The translations under genes and the position numbers were made by a program. The notes under the pieces are model-generated. The model was not told the DNA's origin, searched no databases, and saw nothing but the letters and a program-made list of their open reading frames with translations. From Flavobacteriales bacterium (GTDB taxonomy: Bacteria; Bacteroidota; Bacteroidia; Flavobacteriales_D; Sanyastnellaceae), in the NCBI GenBank assembly GCA_028825055.1, contig JAPKAW010000147.1, forward strand, positions 1 through 5,166: a DNA stretch of 5,166 nt, read 5' to 3'. Below, piece by piece: positions 1 through 5,166 of this stretch. The first letter of the stretch is position 1. The number at the start of each line of letters is the position of its first letter.

Positions 1-164
1 CCCATGGCATTCAGGCCCTGCCGAATCGCGATTCCCATCCCGATTAAAACGAGAACACTTGGGATGTTCGTGCGCTTCGCAAGCAAATTTGCGAAGTAGC
101 TAAGAATGATCACCAGTGAACCACCGATGACGAGTCCGTAGGCGTTGATGTCGGAAACTGTCAT
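1..164 (-). CDS. Cation:proton antiporter (CPA1/NhaP-like), N-terminal fragment
   Basis: Only the first 54 codons are in the window; the rest lies beyond the left edge. The start is the ATG at 164-162, giving MTVSDINAYGLV as the first residues. The translation shows a first hydrophobic helix at about residues 10-28. A short basic loop (AKRTNIPS, residues 30-37) follows, then a second hydrophobic stretch (VLVLIGMGIAI) at about 38-48. This arrangement, helix then a small loop with a conserved Pro-Ser and then a glycine-rich helix, is typical of the N-terminus of CPA1-family sodium or potassium/proton exchangers. Such proteins exchange protons for cations across the inner membrane and support pH and volume homeostasis. 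The gene follows rseP on the same strand with a 27-base gap, so the two are probably co-transcribed. The fragment holds no catalytic Asp motif, so ion specificity cannot be told and another multi-helix transporter is not fully excluded. Confidence 0.68.
   Translation of the reverse strand, partial: MTVSDINAYGLVIGGSLVIILSYFANLLAKRTNIPSVLVLIGMGIAIRQGLNAM
75..96. repeat. Inverted repeat inside the antiporter gene
   Basis: CTTCGCAA (75-82) and TTGCGAAG (89-96) are perfect 8-bp arms around a 6-base spacer, and the inner bases form a second palindrome, GCAAATTTGC (83-92). The repeat falls within codons for residues YFANLLAK of the antiporter. It could fold as a hairpin in the mRNA near the gene's start, but the amino-acid sequence alone may explain it. 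Confidence 0.35.
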
Positions 165-191
165 GAAAAGCTTTGCTCAAAAATAACGAAT

Positions 192-1529
192 TCAGCTAAA
201 CTGTCCTGTTAGCAGTCGCCACACATCATTTCCCAAAGCATAGACCATGAGGGTGAGCAACAAGACGATGCCGACCATTTGGGCGCGTTCAAGAAATTTT
301 TCAGGGGCGGGTTTCCCGGCGACCATTTCGTACAAAAGGAAGACGACATGCCCTCCGTCAAGCGCAGGAATGGGAAGTAAATTCATAAATGCCAGAATCA
401 AAGAGAAAAAGGCGGTGTTGCGCCAGAAGATTTCCCAATCCCATCCGGCATCGAAAATACTTCCAAATGTGACCAAGCTGCCTACCTGTGAGGCTCCGGA
501 TTTGCTGAACAAAAAACGCATAGAGAGCACATATTCCTGCAAAGTGGTCGAAGCCAATGCGAATCCACTGATCAGTGATTCCCCTAAGCCGTAAGTCCGT
601 TCCTGAAGTTGGAATTCACTCATATCCATTGCGTTAACGGATAAGAATCCGAGAGCGCCGAGGCTATCTGTTTGGCACGTGAGCTGGGACAATGTTCCAT
701 TCATGTGCTGGACCTCAACCTCAATGGATTCATTGGGGTGTGCTTGAAGAAAAGAGGTGACCTCCCCAAAAAACTTTCGAGGTTCTCCATTGAGTCCCAA
801 TATGCGATCTCCGGCCATCATGCCACCAATAGCAGCTCCTTTTCCGGGATCAAGAGTTTGTATGATACACGGTGTTCGCAAACCAAAAGGCCGTCGAATC
901 GCGCTGTCAACGAGCAGTTGTCCTAAGTCGTTTTCAAAAGCGAGGATGACTTCTTGACCGTCGCGCTTGATGACCACTTCTCGGACAGGGTCGAAGAAAA
1001 GAGAGCGGCGAATTTGAGTAAATGTCTCAGGGACCTCACCATTGATCGCTAACACGTGATCACCGTCTTGGAAACCAACAGATTCCAGGCGGTCGTCCAC
1101 TTCAAGACCATATGGAATACGGTCTGCGGGAAGGACTGTTTCGCCCCAGACCAGCAAAACCATGCTATAGATCGCAAAGCCTAAAATGAGGTTAACGATG
1201 ATTCCTCCGAGCATGATAATAAGACGCTGCCACGCGGGTTTCGATCTGAATTCCCAAGGCTGGGGCTCAGCCGCTAGCTGCTCGGTGTCCATGGACTCAT
1301 CAATCATACCGGCTATTTTGACGTATCCACCAAGTGGCAACCAGCCAATTCCCCACTCCGTTTCTCCAATTTGCTTTTTGAAAAGCGAGAAACCGGGATT
1401 CATGAAGAGGTAAAACTTCTCTACGCGTGTTTTAAAAAAACGGGCGGCCCAATAGTGTCCAAACTCATGTAAAACGACGAGAATCGATAGACTGAGAAGG
1501 AGTTGAGCTGCTTTGATGAGTGCGACCAT
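192..1529 (-). CDS. rseP: RseP, site-2 family intramembrane zinc metalloprotease
   Basis: Predicted 445-residue inner-membrane protease of the S2P/M50 family. RseP homologues cut transmembrane substrates such as anti-sigma factors, after a first cut in the periplasm, and clear signal-peptide remnants. The zinc motif HEFGH is at residues 21-25 in the first membrane helix. The conserved PLGGYVKIAGM follows at 65-75, and a second helix (MLGGIIVNLILGF) at 106-118. Two PDZ-like regions are centred at about 138-198 and 226-270. The second active-site motif NLLPIPALDGGH is at 383-394, with D391 as the expected third zinc ligand. A last helix is at about 414-432. All catalytic residues are present and the length fits Bacteroidota RseP. 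The frame stays open 47 codons further upstream (to 1670), but that extension lies in the divergent promoter region and does not look like protein. The ATG at 1529 places the HExxH helix at the usual distance from the N-terminus. No clear Shine-Dalgarno sequence precedes it. Confidence 0.95.
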   Translation of the reverse strand: MVALIKAAQLLLSLSILVVLHEFGHYWAARFFKTRVEKFYLFMNPGFSLFKKQIGETEWGIGWLPLGGYVKIAGMIDESMDTEQLAAEPQPWEFRSKPAWQRLIIMLGGIIVNLILGFAIYSMVLLVWGETVLPADRIPYGLEVDDRLESVGFQDGDHVLAINGEVPETFTQIRRSLFFDPVREVVIKRDGQEVILAFENDLGQLLVDSAIRRPFGLRTPCIIQTLDPGKGAAIGGMMAGDRILGLNGEPRKFFGEVTSFLQAHPNESIEVEVQHMNGTLSQLTCQTDSLGALGFLSVNAMDMSEFQLQERTYGLGESLISGFALASTTLQEYVLSMRFLFSKSGASQVGSLVTFGSIFDAGWDWEIFWRNTAFFSLILAFMNLLPIPALDGGHVVFLLYEMVAGKPAPEKFLERAQMVGIVLLLTLMVYALGNDVWRLLTGQFS

Positions 1530-1545
1530 GGTGCAAATTGAGCGC

Positions 1546-1574
1546 CAAAGGTAGTGCGCATTGCAAAGGCCAAA
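1546..1574 (-). promoter_or_regulatory. Candidate Bacteroidota-type promoter for rseP
   Basis: Read on the minus strand, TACCTTTG (1553-1546) matches the Bacteroidota -7 consensus TAnnTTTG exactly. A TTTG at 1574-1571 can serve as the -33 element, with 17 bases between the two, at the short end of the accepted range. Transcription would begin near 1540, leaving a leader of only about 10 bases before the rseP ATG at 1529. The elements sit in a run of CCTTTG repeats, so the match could be chance. No transcript evidence is available. Confidence 0.4.
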
Positions 1575-1577
1575 GGC
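1564..1577. repeat. Tandem CAAAGGC heptamer (two copies)
   Basis: CAAAGGC is repeated head to tail at 1564-1570 and 1571-1577. A third CAAAGG lies at 1546-1551, exactly 18 bp before the first. Read on the minus strand these are CCTTTG boxes, and two of the three supply the proposed -33 and -7 elements of the rseP promoter. The repeat may be functional or simply a short slippage product. Confidence 0.5.
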
Positions 1578-1585
1578 ATGTGATT

Positions 1586-1611
1586 CGTGAATATGCGTGA
1601 AAGGTTTCACG
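1586..1611. promoter_or_regulatory. Three CGTGAA half-sites at 10-bp spacing, candidate operator in the divergent region
   Basis: CGTGAA occurs at 1586-1591 and again at 1596-1601, and its reverse complement TTCACG occurs at 1606-1611. The three begin exactly 10 bp apart, so they lie on the same face of the helix. The last two form the perfect inverted repeat CGTGAAA-gg-TTTCACG (1596-1611, 7-bp arms). The array lies between the rseP start (1529) and the PBP1A start (1656), about 60-70 bases from each, where one regulator could act on both genes. That it is a binding site is inference; no regulator is identified. Confidence 0.4.
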
Positions 1612-1655
1612 GAATGAAGCCGCAATGCTGGGGATGTAGTAATCTTGCAATTGGA

Positions 1656-4154
1656 ATGGCAAAAACGCAACGCAAATCAACACCCGCCTCGACCGCTAAG
1701 CCCAAAACCGGTTCGAAAGGGAAGCAGGTCGTCAAGAAATATCCCCGCCAGCGCGCTTGGATGTGGCTTTTTGGATTGGCCCCATTGATTGGAATAGCGG
1801 GCTTGGTGGTGTTGGCGTCCTTCCGGGATTTACCGAACACAGAAACATTGGCCAATCCCAAAACCGAATTGGCAACGCGGGTTTATTCCGCTGATGGGCG
1901 TGTGATTGGGCGATATTATTCAGAAAATCGTGCAGACGCGCGTTTTGATGAACTTCCGAAAGTCCTGGTCGATGCTTTGATCAGCACAGAAGACGCGCGC
2001 TTCGAAAGCCACAGCGGGATTGATTTCATTGGACTGACTCGGGCAATCGTCTACCTCGGTCAACGCGGCGGAGGAAGTACGGTGACCCAACAATTGGCCA
2101 AGCAGTTGTTTACCGACCAATACGATCGGACATTTTGGTTGGAACGGGTGTTGCTGCAAAAACCCAAAGAATGGATTATTGCAGCGCGATTGGAACGGTT
2201 CTACACCAAGGGCGAGATTATCGCATTGTACTTGAATCGCTACGACTTCTTAAACCAAGCAGTGGGCATCAAGTCAGCGGCCAATATTTATTTTGATAAA
2301 AAGGTTGAAGAATTGGATTTGCATGAAGCGGCGATGTTGGTGGGGATGCTCAAAAACAGCTCGTTATACAACCCTTTGCGTCGCCCAGAATCTGTTCAGA
2401 ACAGGCGAAATGTGGTGTTCAAGCAAATGGCGAGGTACGATTTGCTTACCGCAGTAGAGGTCGACTCCTTGAGGCAACTTCCTTTGGGATTGGATTACCA
2501 GCGTGTGAGTCACGATGCGGGAACAGCTCCTTATTTTCGTGAAATTCTGAGAGCGAAACTGAAGAAGTTATTGGGAAATAAGGACGCTTCTGGAGACTGG
2601 CTGATTCACCAATCTGACGGGTCACCGTATGACCTTTACCGCGATGGAATCCAGGTGCATACAACCATCGATAGCCGACTTCAAAAGGCAGCGGAAGAGG
2701 CGGTTCATGAGCATTTGGGCAATGAATTGCAGGCCACGCTAAACCGGGACTTGAGGTCAAGAAGCTCTTCTGAATGGCCATTTTATGAGGGCATTGAACG
2801 GGCTGATCGAGAGCGCATCATCAACTCAGCTATCAAGCAGAGTACGCGCTACTTAAGGTATGCCGGAAAGCAATGCCCTGAATGCGAACGCCCTGGTTTT
2901 TACATTGATAAAAGCACGGGCAATTTGGGAGATACATGGATTTGTGATGCGGAAAAAGGAGGGTGCAGTCACACGTGGCATCGACCGAGTAAAAAGGAAA
3001 TTGATCAATCTTTTCGTGAACGTACCAAGATGAAGGTATTCACACATCAGGGGCCACGAGATACAACGCTGACTCCGTTGGATTCTATTCTGTACCACAA
3101 GAGCTTGCTCCACGCAGGGCTGATGTCCATAGAACCGAAAACAGGCCAAATCAAGGCGTGGGTTGGAGGCATCGACTACAGGTACTTTAAGTATGACAAC
3201 GTGTCGCAATCCCGCCGACAAGTAGGGTCCATATTCAAGCCTTTTGTGTATGCGACCGCTCTGCGGCACGGAATGTCCCGTTGTTCGGAGTTGCCCAACC
3301 AGCGCATTTGTGTTGAAATGCCAGGGGACCAACCGGACTGGTGTCCAGATAATTCGGATTTTGAATACGGTGAGGTTGTGAATTTGGAATACGCGTTGGC
3401 CAACTCCATGAACACGATTTCAGCCAAGTTGATCAAAGACTTTGGTCCAGAGCGGGTGATTCAATTGGCGCATGCGCTGGGAATAGAAAGCGAAATTCCG
3501 GCGGTTCCATCCATTGCGTTGGGTTCCGCACAACTCACACTCAAAGAAATCACTGTCGCCAATGCGGCCTTGGTCAACGGCGGGGTGCACATAGCCCCTA
3601 CCATCATTGCTAGGATTGAGGACAAGTACGGAAATGTTATTTGGACACCGGAACCTGAAATTCGCCAAGGGCTGGACAAACGCACGGCCTATACGGTTGT
3701 GGACATGATGAAGGGTGTCGTGGACGGGGCTTATAACGCCGAAACAGGAAACCGCAAGGGGACAGGCATCCGTTTGCGTATGGATTTGGAACGTCGGAAA
3801 TACGATGGGATTAAAGTGCCGATGGCCGGAAAAACAGGGACCACGCAAAACCACACAGACGGATGGTTCCTGGGGATGACCCCAGAATTGGTCACGGGGG
3901 TCTGGGTCGGTGCGCTGGATCCAACGGTTCGATTTAGTACAATTGCAAACGGACAAGGAGCCAATACGGCCTTGCCTATCTATGGATATTACATGAAGTC
4001 AGCGTATGCCAACACGGCCCTTAACTTGAGCACGGCAGACTTTGATCGTCCAGAAGGAATGGGCCGGGATTCATTGGATTGCCGACAACTCAAGGAGCTT
4101 CAACAAGCCACTTTTGGAGGAGCTGGATTCGATGATGAGGATTTGTTTGAATAA
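1656..4154 (+). CDS. mrcA: Penicillin-binding protein 1A, bifunctional glycosyltransferase/transpeptidase
   Basis: Predicted 832-residue class A PBP that polymerises lipid II into glycan strands and cross-links the stem peptides in the periplasm. A basic cytoplasmic tail (about residues 1-34) precedes one membrane helix at about 35-55. The GT51 glycosyltransferase follows: EDARF at 112-116 with catalytic E112 and then H119; GGSTVTQQ at 139-146; KPKEWIIAARLE at 169-180; and EAAMLVGMLKNSSLYNP at 224-240. The transpeptidase has SIFK at 525-528 (nucleophile S525), SMN at 584-586 and KTGT at 726-729. Both activities therefore look intact. An unusual four-cysteine segment (about 401-447) separates the two domains. 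The frame is open 23 codons upstream (to 1587), but that part overlaps the proposed operator. The ATG at 1656 gives a normal lysine-rich tail. The gene heads a plus-strand unit with the CoA-transferase genes, 15 bases before the next start. The symbol is by class; ponA is the equivalent name elsewhere. Confidence 0.95.
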   Translation: MAKTQRKSTPASTAKPKTGSKGKQVVKKYPRQRAWMWLFGLAPLIGIAGLVVLASFRDLPNTETLANPKTELATRVYSADGRVIGRYYSENRADARFDELPKVLVDALISTEDARFESHSGIDFIGLTRAIVYLGQRGGGSTVTQQLAKQLFTDQYDRTFWLERVLLQKPKEWIIAARLERFYTKGEIIALYLNRYDFLNQAVGIKSAANIYFDKKVEELDLHEAAMLVGMLKNSSLYNPLRRPESVQNRRNVVFKQMARYDLLTAVEVDSLRQLPLGLDYQRVSHDAGTAPYFREILRAKLKKLLGNKDASGDWLIHQSDGSPYDLYRDGIQVHTTIDSRLQKAAEEAVHEHLGNELQATLNRDLRSRSSSEWPFYEGIERADRERIINSAIKQSTRYLRYAGKQCPECERPGFYIDKSTGNLGDTWICDAEKGGCSHTWHRPSKKEIDQSFRERTKMKVFTHQGPRDTTLTPLDSILYHKSLLHAGLMSIEPKTGQIKAWVGGIDYRYFKYDNVSQSRRQVGSIFKPFVYATALRHGMSRCSELPNQRICVEMPGDQPDWCPDNSDFEYGEVVNLEYALANSMNTISAKLIKDFGPERVIQLAHALGIESEIPAVPSIALGSAQLTLKEITVANAALVNGGVHIAPTIIARIEDKYGNVIWTPEPEIRQGLDKRTAYTVVDMMKGVVDGAYNAETGNRKGTGIRLRMDLERRKYDGIKVPMAGKTGTTQNHTDGWFLGMTPELVTGVWVGALDPTVRFSTIANGQGANTALPIYGYYMKSAYANTALNLSTADFDRPEGMGRDSLDCRQLKELQQATFGGAGFDDEDLFE
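2856..2996 (+). other. Cysteine-rich, zinc-ribbon-like insertion within PBP1A
   Basis: Residues about 401-447 of PBP1A hold C407, C410, C430 and C437 (CPEC, then 19 residues, then CDAEKGGC), followed by H439 and H442 in SHTWHRP. The spacing resembles a zinc ribbon or rubredoxin-like knuckle pair, though the second pair is six residues apart instead of two. The flanking sequence (RYLR before, KKEIDQSF after) reads like the ordinary linker between the glycosyltransferase and transpeptidase domains, so the cysteine part looks inserted. It would lie in the periplasm, where the four cysteines could bind metal or form two disulfides. Confidence 0.6.
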
Positions 4155-4169
4155 TCAGAACACAACGCC

Positions 4170-4871
4170 ATGGCGATTTCAAAACGAGTAAAAGACGTAA
4201 CAGCGGCATGTGCTGGCGTGGAAAGCGGAATGACCCTCATGTTGGGGGGATTTGGCCTTTGCGGAATTCCTGAATGCAGTATTGCGGAATTGGTCCGGCT
4301 TGGAATTCAGGATGTGACGTGCATCTCCAACAATGCAGGAGTGGATGATTTTGGCCTCGGCTTATTGCTGCAGCAACGCCAAATACGCAAGATGATTTCC
4401 TCTTATGTGGGGGAAAACGATGAGTTTGAACGCCAAATGCTCAGCGGCGAATTGGAGGTAGATTTGATTCCCCAAGGCTCTTTAGCGGAACGGTGCCGTG
4501 CTGGCGGTGCGGGAATTCCAGCCTTCTACACACCTGCTGGATATGGAACGGAGGTTGCGGCTGGAAAAGAAGTGCGGGAATTCAATGGCAAGCCACATAT
4601 TTTGGAATCTGCGCTGACCGCAGATTTTGCATTTGTCAAAGCGTGGAAAGGGGACGCTTCAGGCAACTTGATTTTCAAAGCCACAGCGAGAAACTTCAAT
4701 CCGATGATGGCCATGGCAGGAAAAATCACAGTAGCTGAAGTTGAGGAGCTTGTTCCTGAGGGGTCACTTGATCCCAATTCCATTCATACGCCTGGGATTT
4801 TTGTGCAACGCATTTTTCAAGGCTCAGGCTACGAAAAACGCATCGAACAGCGGACTGTTCAATCACGATAA
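4170..4871 (+). CDS. scoA: 3-oxoacid CoA-transferase subunit A (succinyl-CoA:acetoacetate type)
   Basis: Predicted 233-residue alpha subunit of a family I CoA-transferase. With subunit B it moves CoA from succinyl-CoA to acetoacetate or a related 3-oxoacid, in ketone-body or branched-chain and fatty acid catabolism in the cytosol. Family signatures are GGFGLCGIPE at 26-35 (the CoA-transferase 1 signature), NNAGVDDFGLG at 54-64, YVGENDEFERQ at 79-89, PQGSLAERCRAGGAGIPAFY at 101-120, and AWKGDASGNLIFKATARNFN at 158-177. The length is as expected for a separate A subunit. The start is the ATG 15 bases after the PBP1A stop, so the two genes are probably transcribed together; no strong ribosome-binding sequence is visible. 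The sequence favours the SCOT-like group over AtoD-type acetate transferases, but the physiological substrate is not proven. Confidence 0.93.
   Translation: MAISKRVKDVTAACAGVESGMTLMLGGFGLCGIPECSIAELVRLGIQDVTCISNNAGVDDFGLGLLLQQRQIRKMISSYVGENDEFERQMLSGELEVDLIPQGSLAERCRAGGAGIPAFYTPAGYGTEVAAGKEVREFNGKPHILESALTADFAFVKAWKGDASGNLIFKATARNFNPMMAMAGKITVAEVEELVPEGSLDPNSIHTPGIFVQRIFQGSGYEKRIEQRTVQSR
4845..4860 (+). repeat. Small hairpin at the 3' end of scoA
   Basis: GAACAG (4845-4850) and CTGTTC (4855-4860) form a perfect 6-bp stem with the loop CGGA, ending eight bases before the scoA stop codon. There is no downstream T-run, so it is not a rho-independent terminator. It could affect translation or mRNA stability at the scoA-scoB junction, or be chance. 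Confidence 0.3.
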
Positions 4872-4891
4872 ACGACTTAAATCAACACTCC

Positions 4892-5166
4892 ATGTTGGAC
4901 AAAAATGGCATTGCACAGCGCATCGCGCAGGAAGTTAGAAACGGCTGGTACGTGAATTTGGGCATTGGAATTCCCACGTTGGTGGCCAACTACATCCCTT
5001 CGGGAATGGAAGTGGAATTTCAATCGGAGAATGGCATCTTGGGCATGGGCCCTTTTCCGATGGAGGGAGATGAAGATGCTGATTTGATCAATGCGGGCAA
5101 GCAGACCATTACGGCGATGCCCGGAGCGGCCTATTTCGATAGCGCAACATCGTTCGCCATGATCCG
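4892..5166 (+). CDS. scoB: 3-oxoacid CoA-transferase subunit B, N-terminal part
   Basis: The first 91 codons of the beta subunit are present; the gene continues past the right edge (full subunits of this type are usually about 215-220 residues). The start is the ATG at 4892, 20 bases after the scoA stop, giving MLDKNGIAQRIAQEV. Diagnostic parts are LGIGIPTLVANYIP at 23-36 and SENGILGMGPFP at 45-56. E46 in SENG matches the glutamate that forms the glutamyl-CoA thioester intermediate in pig SCOT and its relatives, so the catalytic residue is present. INAGKQTITAMPGAAYFDSA at 66-85 is also typical. The subunit pairs with the product of the gene just upstream to make the active enzyme. Nothing seen suggests a frameshift or truncation other than the window edge. 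Confidence 0.93.
   Translation, partial: MLDKNGIAQRIAQEVRNGWYVNLGIGIPTLVANYIPSGMEVEFQSENGILGMGPFPMEGDEDADLINAGKQTITAMPGAAYFDSATSFAMI

Noticed and set aside
178..185. TATTTTTG on the minus strand as a -7 element for the antiporter
   Set aside because: It matches TAnnTTTG but has no TTG at the required distance upstream, and the sequence is A/T-rich. A shared transcript with rseP is simpler.
247..594. Plus-strand open frame of 115 residues opposite rseP
   Set aside because: It is antisense to the conserved C-terminal half of RseP, including the LDGGH motif, and has no recognisable family features.
1640..1647. TAATCTTG on the plus strand as a -7 element for PBP1A
   Set aside because: It has one mismatch to TAnnTTTG, no suitable -33 element, and would leave almost no leader before 1656.
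1587..1655. Upstream start for PBP1A (23 extra codons, including CWGC)
   Set aside because: The CxxC here is tempting beside the internal cysteines, but this stretch overlaps the CGTGAA array. The ATG at 1656 gives a normal lysine-rich cytoplasmic tail.
1530..1670. Extended rseP reading frame with 47 additional N-terminal codons
   Set aside because: The extension crosses the divergent promoter region and lacks family resemblance. The ATG at 1529 gives the standard short N-terminus before the HExxH helix.
2853..3956. Long open frames on the minus strand opposite PBP1A (159 and 178 residues)
   Set aside because: They lie antisense to a fully conserved PBP1A, and their translations show no recognisable domain or membrane pattern. 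They are shadow frames.
4264..4973. Five GAATTC hexamers within about 710 bases of scoA-scoB
   Set aside because: They fall mostly in codon contexts such as GGA-ATT-CCN (Gly-Ile-Pro) that the CoA-transferase sequence and local codon choice readily produce. Nothing suggests a functional repeat.

Overview
The window looks like a chromosomal housekeeping segment of a Bacteroidota bacterium, perhaps Flavobacteriales-like. The reasons are that the bifunctional penicillin-binding protein and the RseP homologue read like Bacteroidota family members, that Shine-Dalgarno sequences are weak or absent before every start, and that a TAnnTTTG-type promoter element sits before rseP. Base composition is moderate (about half G+C by eye) and even throughout. 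I see no mobile element, CRISPR array, tRNA or rRNA. The placement is by protein resemblance only and is not a species call.

Layout: two transcription units diverge from a 126-base intergenic region (1530-1655). Leftward (minus strand) runs rseP, a site-2 intramembrane metalloprotease (1529 to 192). After a 27-base gap comes the start of a CPA1-type cation:proton antiporter, which runs off the left edge (164 to 1). Rightward (plus strand) runs a class A penicillin-binding protein of the PBP1A type (1656-4154), followed after 15 bases by subunit A of a 3-oxoacid CoA-transferase (4170-4871). After 20 more bases comes subunit B (from 4892), cut by the right edge. Genes fill nearly the whole window, and the divergent region is the only non-coding stretch above 30 bases.

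How they fit together: RseP, the antiporter and PBP1A all work at the inner membrane or envelope (regulated proteolysis, ion/pH balance, peptidoglycan synthesis). The CoA-transferase pair is cytosolic and moves CoA between succinate and acetoacetate; its tie to PBP1A is probably only co-transcription. The shared divergent region carries three CGTGAA half-sites spaced exactly 10 bp apart, two direct and one inverted. It also carries a candidate Bacteroidota promoter for rseP built among CCTTTG repeats.

The most unusual coding feature is a segment with four cysteines (CxxC-x19-CxxxxxxC) inserted in PBP1A between the glycosyltransferase and transpeptidase domains, resembling a zinc ribbon although this part of the protein is periplasmic. 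I found no convincing new multi-gene system; the remaining genes are ordinary core genes.
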